From Lytechinus variegatus (taxonomy: Eukaryota; Echinodermata; Echinoidea; Temnopleuroida; Toxopneustidae), in assembly GCF_018143015.1 (NCBI RefSeq), contig NC_054751.1:23946425-24010424 (forward strand): a stretch of DNA of 64,000 bases, written 5' to 3'. Positions 50,051 through 60,840 of the stretch are shown here, in pieces. Positions within the stretch are counted from its first letter, which is position 1; each line of letters starts with the position of its first letter. The position numbers were made by a program, and so were the translations under genes. The notes under the pieces are model-generated. The model saw nothing but the letters and a program-made list of their open reading frames with translations. It had not been told where the DNA came from and ran no database searches.

Positions 50051-51304
50051 TTATTTGTTTAACGCACCATTTATAATTTTCCAAGTATTTCTCATATCAT
50101 TTTTGTGCAAATCAAGTTGGGAGGTATAATGTTCTTTTTTGGCAATACGAAGTAAGGAAGTTAGTGTGTTTTTATATGATGTATATTTAGAACGGGATTT
50201 GTCGCTTGGTTTGGATATGTATTGATAGTATAGTTTGTTCTTTCGGTTGATTGATCTCAGGAGTGATTTAGTAATCCAAGGGTGGAGTGGGACCTTTTTA
50301 TAATTTGATTTTCTGTTGATAGTAAACGGAACGTGAGAATCTAGAGAAGATGTTAATCTGGAAATGAAGAAGTTGTCATCAACGTCTGTGGATTCGAAAA
50401 CACTCGACCAGTCTGTTGTATTTAAGTCATTAATTAGATTGTTTATACTGTCATCAGTTATTTTTCTGAATGGAGTATTGAATGTTTCTTTCATTATAGC
50501 TTTATTTGTAGATAACCTAGCAAAAATTGGAAAGTGATCAGTGATGTCACTAAGGATAATGCCGGCTTTGGGGATTTGTTGTGTTATATTGCTAAAAATG
50601 TTGTCAATTAAAGTGGCCGATTTATTTGTAACTCTTGTCGGTTTAGTGATAAGCGGTAAAAAAGAAAAGGAAAGAAACATTTCAAGTAACTCCTGCGAGG
50701 TGCTGTTAGAATTGCAATTTACTAAGTTGATATTAAAGTCACCCATGAAGAAACAATCTTTATTTTTCAAAACAGGATTTAATAAAATTTCATTGAGAGA
50801 TTCTAAAAATGCGTTGGTATTTGATTGGGGAGGTCTGTAAAATACACCCAGCACTAAGTTTTTGCCTTTGGGGTTTGTGACTTCAACAAACAGGGTTTCT
50901 AAAACGTCGCTTGATATGGTTATATTAGCTATAGGAGTATAATCGTATTGTCGAGGTATGTAAAGAGCGACACCACCTCCGGGTCTTTGCCTTCTATTAT
51001 TAACAATTAAATCAAAATCAGGGAGTGTGAAGAGGGAACATGGATTATCAGAGAACCATGTTTCAGTTAAACCCAAAAATGAAGATTTCGGAAACCGGTT
51101 GTTATCAAGGAATAATTTAAGTTTATCAAAATTTTTACTGGCACTTCGAATATTTAAATGGAGAAGATAAAAACTTTCGTCCGTGTTGTCTGATGTAATA
51201 GATGATTTGAAATGTTGTTCTGTGAAATAATATGATGTAGAGAGCTGTCCAAATTGATCATTTGCATCAAAGTTGTAATTAAGATTGGTTGTGTTATTGT
51301 ACAT
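50051..51304 (-). CDS. LINE apurinic-type endonuclease domain
   Basis: 417 residues, the N-terminal part of the LINE polyprotein. Endonuclease/exonuclease/phosphatase-fold motifs are in order: LHLNIRS (48-53 region), LTETWF with catalytic Glu81, GVFYRPP (153-159), MGDFNIN with Asp189 and Asn191, and SDITDHFPI with Asp256-His257. This enzyme nicks target DNA to prime reverse transcription. The frame ends in a TAA directly before the A-rich frameshift site leading into the reverse transcriptase. The first Met (51304) is near the element 5' end and is taken as the start. Confidence 0.85.
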   Translation of the reverse strand: MYNNTTNLNYNFDANDQFGQLSTSYYFTEQHFKSSITSDNTDESFYLLHLNIRSASKNFDKLKLFLDNNRFPKSSFLGLTETWFSDNPCSLFTLPDFDLIVNNRRQRPGGGVALYIPRQYDYTPIANITISSDVLETLFVEVTNPKGKNLVLGVFYRPPQSNTNAFLESLNEILLNPVLKNKDCFFMGDFNINLVNCNSNSTSQELLEMFLSFSFLPLITKPTRVTNKSATLIDNIFSNITQQIPKAGIILSDITDHFPIFARLSTNKAIMKETFNTPFRKITDDSINNLINDLNTTDWSSVFESTDVDDNFFISRLTSSLDSHVPFTINRKSNYKKVPLHPWITKSLLRSINRKNKLYYQYISKPSDKSRSKYTSYKNTLTSLLRIAKKEHYTSQLDLHKNDMRNTWKIINGALNK

Positions 51305-51404
51305 AAAATTTCGTATGTGTGTATCGTAATTGGATTATCTAGTGTGTGAGTAGCGCCATGTTGCGCCGAGAGAGCCAACAAGTTTTCCTTCAGCAAGAAA
51401 TTTA

Positions 51405-51535
51405 ACCAAATAGTGCTTCACTCAACTCAGATGAGATGAATGGGTACTCGGTAGAAAGAGATTTCTCTAATGCCAGAGCGCCTTTAGGCAGCACGGCAAT
51501 AGTCGGGTAATAATAATAATAATAATAATGTTGTA
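51405..51535 (+). mobile_element. SINE 3' part with (AAT)n tail
   Basis: CAGATGAGATGAATGGGTAC, CGGTAGAAAGAGATTTCTC and GGCAGCACGGCAATAG lead into TAATAATAATAATAATAATA at 51512-51531. The GGGTACYCGG core is shared with the SINE at 6256-6525. The tRNA-like head is missing. It sits directly beyond the 5' end of the LINE. Confidence 0.6.
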
Positions 51536-51539
51536 ATGC

Positions 51540-52185
51540 GCAGTTGAGTATACGTAATATATGTATACCCGTAAGAGTAAAAAAAAAACCTTGACACATC
51601 ACAAATCCCCATGAACGGATAATCATATGGCTGGAATGAGCACCTTCTCCCTAATAATTTAATAACATATCTATGTGGTATGTCTTCACGCATGGATAAT
51701 CCGTAGGTATTCTTTGTAGTGATGTATATTTTGATTTGCGCCAAAGTAAGGCATAACTGCAATGAATGAACCCCAGATGCTAATGATGTCACCATGCTAC
51801 ATGTATTAGTAAACACATTTGCAAATCCCCTTTCAATGAAATTAACATGAGGATTGATAGTAAAAAGTGTTTCTTAAACCATTTTAATATGAATTACTGA
51901 AAATGTGTTTAACATGGATTTTATTATGACATTATTGACACCTTTATGTATGATGGATATAATAAATACATGGCATAATTAATAATTGCATGCGTTGCTC
52001 TCTTTCATTATCATTATCAGCTTCGCTCCAATGCCGAGTCAAATTCATTTCTATCAATAATCCTGTAGACAGGTTAAATTCTAATATATTAATCATGCCA
52101 CTATTAATCAATTATACTTCTATAGATACAATTAAACAATACACATTCATGTCATGATGTGGTAAAGCCGTGCTAAAGACATACT
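51540..52185. other. intergenic, no gene seen
   Basis: AT-rich; nothing recognised. Confidence 0.4.
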
Positions 52186-52358
52186 TTTTTTTTCTTTTTT
52201 GAATCTTTATTGCTTCAATAAAACAAAATATATGTATACAATATACATCGTGTACAACAAGATACATCAGGATACATCAATATTCATCGTAATGAAGATA
52301 AAGTACATCATTAAATACATAAATAATAAAAGCAAGTCTCAACTTGGTTCAAAATTTG

Positions 52359-52858
52359 NNNNNNNNNNNNNNNNNNNNNNNNNNNNNNNNNNNNNNNNNN
52401 NNNNNNNNNNNNNNNNNNNNNNNNNNNNNNNNNNNNNNNNNNNNNNNNNNNNNNNNNNNNNNNNNNNNNNNNNNNNNNNNNNNNNNNNNNNNNNNNNNNN
52501 NNNNNNNNNNNNNNNNNNNNNNNNNNNNNNNNNNNNNNNNNNNNNNNNNNNNNNNNNNNNNNNNNNNNNNNNNNNNNNNNNNNNNNNNNNNNNNNNNNNN
52601 NNNNNNNNNNNNNNNNNNNNNNNNNNNNNNNNNNNNNNNNNNNNNNNNNNNNNNNNNNNNNNNNNNNNNNNNNNNNNNNNNNNNNNNNNNNNNNNNNNNN
52701 NNNNNNNNNNNNNNNNNNNNNNNNNNNNNNNNNNNNNNNNNNNNNNNNNNNNNNNNNNNNNNNNNNNNNNNNNNNNNNNNNNNNNNNNNNNNNNNNNNNN
52801 NNNNNNNNNNNNNNNNNNNNNNNNNNNNNNNNNNNNNNNNNNNNNNNNNNNNNNNNNN
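52359..52858. other. assembly gap (500 N)
   Basis: Exactly 500 undetermined bases inside the 3' part of the LINE. The round number suggests a placeholder of unknown true length. Confidence 0.99.
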
Positions 52859-52875
52859 TAAAAGGTCTCCATTTT

Positions 52876-53289
52876 CTATAATATAGCATCTCCTTGCCCT
52901 TTTTTGAAAGCAATAAACTTTTCAACATTTTCGACAAATTTCAACTCATTTATAAATAAGGCTAACGAAAGTTGTCCTTCTTGACATTTTGTTCTGAAAA
53001 TGAAGTATTTTGCAAATAAAATAGTTGTGTTTGAGAGATGTTGAAACTTACTTGGAACACCAAAACATATATCAATATTTGAAAATTTGTGACAACTTAT
53101 ATTGTGGAAATTCAACCAAGTATTTACCTCCGTCCAAAACTGAGAAACAATAGGGTATAAACAGAATAAGTGTATCAAAGTTTGTGGTTCAGTTTTACAA
53201 AAAATACACAATGGTGAATTCTTCACACCTATCTTAAATAAATACTCATTAGTTGATATACGACGGTGAATAAACTTATACTGAAACAT
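52876..53289 (-). CDS. LINE C-terminal zinc-binding region
   Basis: 137-residue frame with FQYKFIHRRISTNEYLFKIG followed by LCIFC...LIHLFCLYP (Cys28, Cys31, His40, Cys43), the zf-RVT-type motif placed after the thumb of L1/Tx1 reverse transcriptases. It ends in a TAA/TGA-rich region next to the assembly gap. It belongs to the same broken polyprotein as the reverse transcriptase and is not an independent gene. Confidence 0.8.
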   Translation of the reverse strand: MFQYKFIHRRISTNEYLFKIGVKNSPLCIFCKTEPQTLIHLFCLYPIVSQFWTEVNTWLNFHNISCHKFSNIDICFGVPSKFQHLSNTTILFAKYFIFRTKCQEGQLSLALFINELKFVENVEKFIAFKKGQGDAIL

Positions 53290-53492
53290 TCTTATTTTTT
53301 AATCCAAAGTAACCCAGTAAGTAGTCAAAAATCTATTTTGCCATTGGATCAGAAGACTTAGATCTACATTTAGATCATCAGACCATTTTTCACACTGCTT
53401 GGTTTCTGATATATATATATATCAATATTTTTCTTTTTATACGATCTTTCTTATTACTCCAAATAAATCGAAAAAGTTTACTTTGGAGAGAA

Positions 53493-54296
53493 TTAAAAAA
53501 ACTGTTTTGGTGGGTTTGGAATAATACTAAATAAATATACAAATTTGGGAATTATTAGAGATTTGATGACAGTGATCTTCCCAGCTAATGATAACGTTCT
53601 CATATTCCATACTTTCAGTAGATTGTCAGTCTGTTGTATTTTATCATCAAAATTTAAATGGTATATGTCCAATTCATCAGAAACAGGTATTTTTATTCCT
53701 AGATAAGAGAATGCGTCTTTTACCCATTTAACTTTACTTTCTTTGAAATTATTATTTTTAATACTATCTAGCCGTATTACGTTACTCTTTTCAATGTTTA
53801 TGTTTAAACCTGATATATTTACAAAATGAGTTAGGATAGAACAACAATTTTCAAGATTTTTCTCTGTAGCTGATAAATATATTATTGTATCATCTGCGTA
53901 TTTGCCTAATCGTATTTCTTTATTTCCAACCTGTATCCCTTGTATCTCTGTAGATTGTCTTATCAATGCCCCTAAAATTTCGGCCCCTATTAGAAAAAGA
54001 TATGGGGAGAGTGGGCACCCCTGCCTTACTCCTCTCTCAATATAAAAAACCGGGGAAGAATATCCATTATTAAGAACACAGCTTTCAATATTATCATATA
54101 AAGTTCGAATCCATCTTATACAGTCTTGTTTAAACCCAAATTTTTTGAGGCATTTAAATAAAAAGTTCCATTCGATGGAGTCAAATGCTTTTTCAAAATC
54201 AATTGAAAAAGCTAATCCAGGTCGTTTATTTTCCTTACAATATTCCAACATATCTAATAAGAAACGAATATTTTCTCCTACATATCTCCCTTTCAT
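53493..54296 (-). CDS. LINE reverse transcriptase core (fragment)
   Basis: 267 residues with SIDFEKAFDSIEW (31-43), GVRQGCPLSPYLF (89-101) and the catalytic YADD (133-136), then FSYLGIKIP. Upstream, in a different frame (54570-54300), GIITLIPKSGKD, NWRPLSLL and ADQTEFMKGRYVGENI can be read, so a frameshift lies near 54300-54350. It ends at a TAA after PPKQFF where the next motif continues in another frame. Inactive. Confidence 0.85.
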   Translation of the reverse strand: MKGRYVGENIRFLLDMLEYCKENKRPGLAFSIDFEKAFDSIEWNFLFKCLKKFGFKQDCIRWIRTLYDNIESCVLNNGYSSPVFYIERGVRQGCPLSPYLFLIGAEILGALIRQSTEIQGIQVGNKEIRLGKYADDTIIYLSATEKNLENCCSILTHFVNISGLNINIEKSNVIRLDSIKNNNFKESKVKWVKDAFSYLGIKIPVSDELDIYHLNFDDKIQQTDNLLKVWNMRTLSLAGKITVIKSLIIPKFVYLFSIIPNPPKQFF

Positions 54297-54584
54297 AAAT
54301 TCTGTTTGGTCTGCTGAAATTAACGAGGGTAATACTTTTTTATTCTATTTGTTATTATTTTTGCTAAAATTTTGTCAGTATTAAAAGAGAAAGGGGTCGC
54401 CAATTTTTCAGTTGTGTTGTGTCCTTCCCAGACTTTGGAATCAAAGTTATAATGCCCCGTCTCATATAAGAGCAAAGTTCAACGTCGCTATAGCATTTGT
54501 TAAACAGTTTACATAAAATACCCTCAAGCTCACTCCAATAGCATTTGTAAAAGTTAGCAGAAAGTCCATCTGACCCAGGGGTCT

Positions 54585-55053
54585 CACAGGCCTAATTCAT
54601 TCCCCATAGACTCATGTGTTAAATTGGCACTTTAAAAAATTCATAAAAAATAAGGATGAAATTCGGGGGTCGAATGTTTACTACCAGTGGATAGGATTTA
54701 TATCTGGCAATCCATATCTGACCAGAAAAGGGTCCCTCGACCGGCTCATTTTAAAAATAAATTGGCGTGTTTGAAGACACCGTCGGGGGGAGCAGATTCA
54801 TCAACTCAAACAGCAAAATAGCCGTAATCCTTCCGCCAGTCAAAATATAGTCCAAAATTGGTGATATTTCTTCCCAATTAGGGAAAAGGAAGTTCAGTAA
54901 TTACCAAAAATAGAATCAGTGTTAGATGGACAATCATATGCATACACTTTGTCAATCAGCCATATCAAAATAAAAAAAATAGCAATGGGTTGGCTCGAAT
55001 GAATATCTAGGGCCTGCCACTAGTGATTAGGCCCGTGAGACCATCAGTGCGTG
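54585..55053. mobile_element. 469-bp insertion with 13-bp target duplication
   Basis: GACCCAGGGGTCT occurs on both sides (54572-54584 and 55054-55066), and removing the insert rejoins the LINE frame (NDKTPGSDGLS). The ends CACAGGCCTAATTCA and, inverted, CACGGGCCTAATCAC form short imperfect terminal repeats; the right end has about 17 extra bases with a second GTGAGACC. Non-coding. Class uncertain. Confidence 0.75.
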
Positions 55054-55827
55054 AGACCCAGGGGTCTTATCGTTTGGCGTTGACATCAGAGCTTCAAAAC
55101 ATTCAATTTCTGTAATAGCGCCCTCACAAACCATAGCTAAGTCTTCTTCTAAAATAGGTAAGTTCAGTTCTTTGTCCCAGAATTCAATGTTACTTGATAG
55201 GCCTACAGTGTCGTTTGACTTGTCTAAATTTTCATAGATTTTTTTTTCTTCCTCAAGGATATCTTTTTGCTCCGTTATCAGGTTTCCATCAACAAAAAGT
55301 TTTGTTATTAGTTTTTTGTTAAAGTTTCTTTTTTCTAAGTTTAAAAAATATTTAGTATTCTTCTCACCTTCCGCAACCCGTAATGCTCTGGTGCGGACCA
55401 TTACTCCTTTAATGTAACTATTATGGAGATTTATCAAATGAGCTTCCTCACATTTATACGTTCTTTTAGTTCTTCATTATTTGGATCTTGCTGTAATAGT
55501 AGTCTAAAAAAATCAATGGTTTTGTCCTTTTTTCTATTTTCTGTTTTCTTTCAGTTTTGTCATTTTTAGAAATTGTGATTACTTTTTGTTTAATATGATA
55601 TTTTAAAAATTCCCATGTTTTCGTAACATCAGATATGTCATTATCCTCTAAGAATGTTGTTATTGTTGTTCTTATATCGTCTTTTATACTTTCATTCATT
55701 AGCAGTGAATTATTTAGTTTCCAAAATCCAGGCCCTCTCCTTGGAACCAATCTATTTATTTTGATACTGATTGCCGAATGATCGCTCCGATAACCATATT
55801 TCATATCACATTAATCAATAAAATCTC

Positions 55828-56475
55828 TCAATGAGCTGGATATAAGAAAAAATCTATTCTGCTTTGAGAAAAATTAGACTGCCATGTATACTGAATTTTA
55901 CACGGATTCATTTCTCGCCATATATCAATTAGATCGTAATCACGTTTTAAAGTTTCTATGCAATCAAAAGATTTAGGATGATATTGTTTTGAGGTTGGAT
56001 TTCTATCTAAATGTGGGTTTTGAACTAGATTCCAATCACCTCCAATAATCAAAGGTTCAAATTCATAATCTCTTACCATTTCATGCAAAGTAATAAAAAT
56101 ATTGTTATTATCATTATTTGGACCGTATAAATTCACAATTGAAAAAGTAGTTTTACCATATGTAATATTCAAAAGAAGGATCCGTCCTGCGTCATCTTTT
56201 TGTATTGAACAAACTTTAAAATCAGCATTTGTTTTAAATAGGACAGAGACACCTGCACTGGACGATTTTCCATGTGAAAAATAACATTTGGATCCCCATT
56301 CACTTGACCAATATCTTTCGACTTCGGCGGTACTATGAGTTTCTTGTAAAATAAATATATCATATGGTGTATTTCTTAACCAATCAAACATACATCTTCT
56401 TTTTACTTTGTCTCTGAGACGTCTAACATTCAAAGAATAAAGCTTTTTATCAAGACTTTTCTCCTCCATCATCAT
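55828..56475 (-). CDS. LINE endonuclease domain (fragment)
   Basis: 215 residues of an L1/Tx1-type apurinic endonuclease: SLNVRRLRDKVKRR (14-27), FILQETHS with catalytic Glu45, LYGPNND, GGDWNLV with Asp147 and Asn149, and a final SRIDFFL before a T-run frameshift. The continuation SSLRDFID, stop, CDMKYGYRSDHSAI is read in the next frame and supplies the last catalytic Asp-His. Confidence 0.85.
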   Translation of the reverse strand: MMMEEKSLDKKLYSLNVRRLRDKVKRRCMFDWLRNTPYDIFILQETHSTAEVERYWSSEWGSKCYFSHGKSSSAGVSVLFKTNADFKVCSIQKDDAGRILLLNITYGKTTFSIVNLYGPNNDNNNIFITLHEMVRDYEFEPLIIGGDWNLVQNPHLDRNPTSKQYHPKSFDCIETLKRDYDLIDIWREMNPCKIQYTWQSNFSQSRIDFFLYPAH

Positions 56476-56484
56476 AATGTATAA

Positions 56485-57390
56485 GGCTTATTGTATCTTC
56501 AGTTGTACACATTGTATATTTTAGAACTTGATGAAGCAGTATATTAAGCATGTATATGTATAAAAAGAAATAAAAGCTAAAATAAGATATCAACATATGT
56601 ACATTACTCAAAAATATTAAGAAAAAAATATTGAAAAGAGGATTTGGCAGATCTTTCCTGATTGATCTGTCCCTCATCAAAACGGAGTGTAAAAGGAGCA
56701 TTCTTTGTAACACATATAGTATAGGCCTACCATGCTTACCATGAGAATGTAAACAGTGAAAAAGAGGATTCTCTTTTTGCATAATGTTATTTTTGTTTAA
56801 CTTCGAATAAAGATTATTTGTAAAGAAAAAGAAAAATTAGTTTACGTCCGCCGGATCATATCCTTTCCGCTAAAAAAATTATAAAAGCATTTATGAAGTA
56901 AACTTAATGCTGTCAAATTTGTCTCCAAGGTCTCAATATTTTGTGAATTTAGCCAGTTTGAATACTTCATCATCTTTGCCGTTCTTGAGATCTGAGAGTC
57001 GGATTGTTTAAATTGGTCCGGGTGCATCTTTAGGCCCTTCTTTGTATTTTATTACTCTCGGGACCGAGTTGGGGATGAACGTCGTTTCGCCCCCCTCGCT
57101 CGATTACATTCATGAAAATACATACGTACTGCCATGTGAAAATATGAAACAAATGAATTATTTACCTGATGACTGAATACATCCAGAGGCTATTTCTGAA
57201 CTCCGTTGCAAAGTGAAGATGATCTGTTGGGAAGCAGAATAAAATGAAAGAAAACCTTTCTTTCTGAACGGGTGGAAGGTACGGACGATATTTTACTGAT
57301 ACCGTGCCCTAATTGATAATAATGCTCACTAATCATGCTAATACAAGGCATGAGGTAGACATCACACATTATTTGTGGTTAAGTTTTTCG
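56485..57390. other. region upstream of the LINE, no gene recognised
   Basis: A 61-codon minus-strand frame at 57027-56842 and a 110-codon frame at 56782-56450 could be remnants of the LINE 5' region or ORF1, but neither shows a diagnostic motif. Confidence 0.35.
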
Positions 57391-57394
57391 CATT

Positions 57395-58600
57395 TACTTC
57401 GGGGAAACTCTTTATACAACGCACCATATCCTTTAAAAATGCGAGTCAAAAAAGAATGGAGAGCTGAGAGGTTTTTGTCGAAAGGGACAGCATCGGAATC
57501 TCTTGACTCTTGACAACAACATATTTGCAATTGTTCGTCCGGTGCAGGTCTTTGGATGATCTGCTGCCCCTGTCACGGGCGGCGGAACGTATTTTCGTTT
57601 GGGGGAGCAAAGTAAAAACAAAAGGCACTTTTATGTCAAAATGGGCAGTTTGGTGCAAACGGATATTTACACCGTGATAATACCATCTGCGTGAAGTAGT
57701 TGTGTGTTTTGTAGTAATTAAGTTGAGCAAAGCCTGTTTGAAGTGATTTCTGATTGATGAGACATATATTCATAAGCTTTATTTATTCCCGCGAGCAAGC
57801 GGTTTGAAAAATTTGCAAATCAGAAGTTATGAAACTTGCTTTTTGGTCAATCATGGCGTTTATTGCTGGGTATCCTTGCAAGATATTGCCAGTGCGAATC
57901 GCAAGCTCATACTTTTTGACATTTCATGGAAGAAAACATGAAAATTAAACATTCCGAGCAGTTCTTGTTATCATGAAAAAGATGTATCTAACATTAAGGC
58001 AAGCGCGAAGCTCGAGCTGAAATATTTAATATACTGAACAGAAAAGAAACCTGTCGAATAATGCGAGCGCGAAGCGCGAGCCGAATTTTTTTTGATATTT
58101 CAACCTGAAAACAAGACATTTTAAGAAATTTTTGTAACCAAGAACAGAATTACCTTCTTAAACAATAATTGATGCAAGCGTAAAACGCGAGCCAAATATT
58201 TTGATATTCAAACGTGAAAACTGGACATTCCAAGCATTTTTGTAACCATGGACAAAAATATTACCTCACTAATCAATAATTGATGCGAGTGTGAAGCGTG
58301 AGACAAAAATTTTGTGATTTTCTAACTTGAAATGTATTATGTTTTACTTCAAAAATGTTATTTCGTATTAAAAAAGGGCACATTTCAATTTGAAAAAAAG
58401 GACGTATTCCATTTTGAAAAAGGGCATTTTTTCCTGCGAGATTTTTGGGGGTAAGTGCTCCCCGCCCCCCCCCCCTCCGGTTCCACCGCCCCTTGTGCCA
58501 GTCCATCAGCTTTCGACAAAAGTATATCGGCTCTCCATTTTCAAAGGAATCGATGCGTTGTATAGAGTTTCCCAGAAGTAGATGCGAAAACGACATACTG
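57395..58600. repeat. inverted ~100-bp flanks enclosing a repeat element
   Basis: 57395-57510 (GGGGAAACTCTTTATACAAC ... GGAGAGCTGAGAGG ... TTTGTCGAAAGGGACAGC) matches the reverse complement of 58495-58595 (CAGCTTTCGACAAAAGTATA ... GGCTCTCCATT ... GTTGTATAGAGTTTCCC). The block between is a separate repeat element. Confidence 0.65.
57555..58493. mobile_element. repeat element with GGGCGGCGGAAC ends and GCGAGCGCGAAGCGCGAG units
   Basis: The left end CACGGGCGGCGGAACGTATT and the right end, inverted, AAGGGGCGGTGGAACCGGAG are similar. Between them 57990-58310 holds three to four ~115-bp tandem units, each starting GCGAGCGCGAAGCGCGAGC or a variant and continuing GAAAAYTGGACATT and TTTTTGTAACCATG. 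Single units recur at about 62712 and 63469. Probably a dispersed non-coding element. Confidence 0.6.
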
Positions 58601-60300
58601 ATCACCGAAGACGGACAATCAACCTGCCTGCTCCCGCCCCACAACTCCGGATCCACTCCCCGTCCCCGACTCAAGCCAGCATTCTCTCATCTCTTCAACT
58701 AGGCAACTAGTATCTCGCCTTTTATGGCTTACAGTTTTTTTTTCAGGTTAATTACTACACTCATTTCTTAAAAGAATACTTTACCTTCCAACTTTCCACT
58801 TTCTGGCCACTTCATTTTAATTTTACCTCTATCCACTTTTTTTTAGGCCTTCTAGGACTTGCCACACAACTCTACGTCTCAAAATAACATTTCTCTCTCC
58901 CTTCTTTTTGCATGTGTCACGTATTGCTAATAAATCCAAGTGATTTTTTTCAAGCCTTCATAATCAATCTGATAACAGTTTAACATATTTCTGTAACACA
59001 ATATAAAACTACGAATAAATGTGCATACATGAAAATAAAACATGTAGTTAAATAATGTTACACTATCATTCTTACCAATACCGAGGAGATTATTTCCAAG
59101 CACATCTTTATGGAAAGAACAACAAAAAATGCTCAATTTCAAATGGGGACATATCAACCTCGTAGTATGGCTAGATGAGAATAAAATATCATTAAATATG
59201 GTTGATCATAATCATTCCGGACTGCTAAAGAGTGTCAGCCTTTCACTTGAGAAAGGACTATGGCTCAGTGATTTTTCACTTGACTCTTGCAGTCTATCAT
59301 CATGATAATGCTGCGATATGATACTTTGTATATCCATTGTTGTGAACACGCGTCGATTGTTTTTTCCCCTTGAAGAGTATGGGGGAATAATACACATTCC
59401 ATCATCCTTTACGCCATCATTTTTTTAACCATTATGTTCCTCATCTATCTTCATTGTCCTTGTACAGAATACATAATAATAATTGGATGTATCTGTATCT
59501 ATTGATCATTGTGTTTGTTCATGGCTGCATGCACGACACTTGAATATTTAATTTGACACATGTATTTCGTTGATTAAAGTTTATGCATGATCAAGCGGAG
59601 AGTCCTCTGTCGGTGTCTGCGTCTTTGGGATAATAAATTATTTTATTAAAAACGTGACGATATGAGAATGGGTAAACTTAGTTTGAGCAAATAACATTTG
59701 CAAATGAATTAAAAAAAGTTGTAAAACACCCCATTAATCAAGCTACGAATTCCTGTGTTTTTTTTTTTTTTGTTTGGGGGGGGTTATGTCTTATAGAATA
59801 AGAGAGTGATCTACACAACTAATCATGATGATATAACTGAAGTTTGTTTTCAAGAGATGGTACTAAAAATTAAGGTTAACCTTTCAAAATATTTTCATTC
59901 AGCAATAACATTCTTTCTAGTGCTTAATTTGAAACCTAAGCACTACACTTACTTCTGAGTTAACTCCCACCTGGGTTTCTATGACTACCCGATTCCATTA
60001 TTGTCCCGTTTTGAATCATGATTATTGTAAGATCATGTTTATTTTCATTGTCCATTGCTCAATTTCAAACAAATTTTAACACATTCGTGTGATATTTGTA
60101 CGTTTTATTGTGGTTTAATAAATTTTGATAAAAACAGTATTTGGTTCCAAAGTTTCTCGCTCGGCCGCGCGGAAAATATAAATTTAAGATGACTTCAGAC
60201 GTAGGCAGGGACAATTCTTCAATTCTAACAACGAGATACCGGTAACGATGCATAATTTTTATTACAAACTTTTTGAAAAGTGTATATATTCAAGAGATGA
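58600..60300. other. intergenic, no gene seen
   Basis: AT-rich with poly-T/poly-G boundaries (59759-59786). No recognisable exon. Confidence 0.4.
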
Positions 60301-60312
60301 ATCCTACACAGC

Positions 60313-60840
60313 AAGGGCGCCGGAAGCGGGGGGGGGCAGGGGGGGCACTTGCCCCCCCAAATAAAATTTTTTGGGGGCAAAACGAGATTTTGCCCCCCCA
60401 ATGTGCCCCCCTGAAAGTAGAAAAATGACAAATTATTTAAGGACAAAAGCAAACGAAGGCACTTTTCTGCCTGAAAATTGTCATTTCCATTGTCAAAAAT
60501 GAAAAATTTTGCCCCTGACGGGGCAAATACATTATCATAGTAAGCCTCGCGTCTTTCGACGAACAGTTCCTCTGTGAAACATACCTTTGATAAGCCCCTT
60601 TTCCATCTTATTACAGTGTGATAACGTTTAACCCTTTTAATGAACACATTTCAGACTAAAAGCGAATGGCAAATTGATAGTGGTCCACCAATGATTAGGT
60701 TTATAACTCTATGATGCTGGCTGTGTCGTCTAACAAACGCGCGGTCACCCAGAAACGCTCAGACCGGACCCGATATCACTAACGCGCGTGAACACTAGTT
60801 ACTCGAGCAACATATGGAATCTATGTCATAGCTGTCAAGC
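60313..60840 (+). repeat. left arm of a large inverted repeat
   Basis: About 530 bp from AGGGCGCCGGAAGCGGGGG through GCACTTTTCTGCCTGAAAAT, CCTCGCGTCTTTCGACGAAC and GACCGGACCCGATATCACTA to CTATGTCATAGCTGTCAAGC. It matches the reverse complement of 61938-62470 with only a few differences, mostly homopolymer length. Apparent protein frames (60225-60647) are incidental. Confidence 0.93.

Larger units (their letters stand above)
47772..51400 (-). mobile_element. nearly full-length CR1/L2-group LINE
   Basis: Read on the minus strand: a short 5' region (about 51400-51305), an endonuclease frame (51304-50051), a reverse-transcriptase frame continuous from about 50050 to 48313, a 3' UTR of about 540 bp and an (ATAA)n tail at 47772-47795. 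Only one frameshift, in the A-rich sequence around 50050-50065, separates the two enzymatic parts, which would otherwise form one protein of about 1000 residues. No separate ORF1 is recognised. The good state of the frames suggests a young insertion. Confidence 0.9.
52186..56480 (-). mobile_element. degraded L1/Tx1-type LINE
   Basis: On the minus strand in order: endonuclease (56475-55828), linker frames (55804-55466, 55437-55027), reverse transcriptase (54570-53493) and a C-terminal zinc-knuckle region (53289-52876). A 500-N gap follows, then a 3' end with AATAAAGATTC and a poly(A) (T-run at 52188-52199). Several frameshifts fall in T-runs and there is at least one in-frame TAA. A 469-bp insertion at 54585-55053 splits the reverse transcriptase. 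The poly(A) tail, YADD box and C-terminal CCHC point to the L1/Tx1 side of LINEs. It is clearly inactive. Confidence 0.88.

Noticed and set aside
52199..52937. Long open frames of 177-220 codons
   Set aside because: They consist almost entirely of the 500 undetermined bases.
60225..60647. 140-residue frame and its counterpart at 62243-62530
   Set aside because: Both are translations of the inverted-repeat arms in opposite orientations; shared residues reflect the repeat, not a gene.
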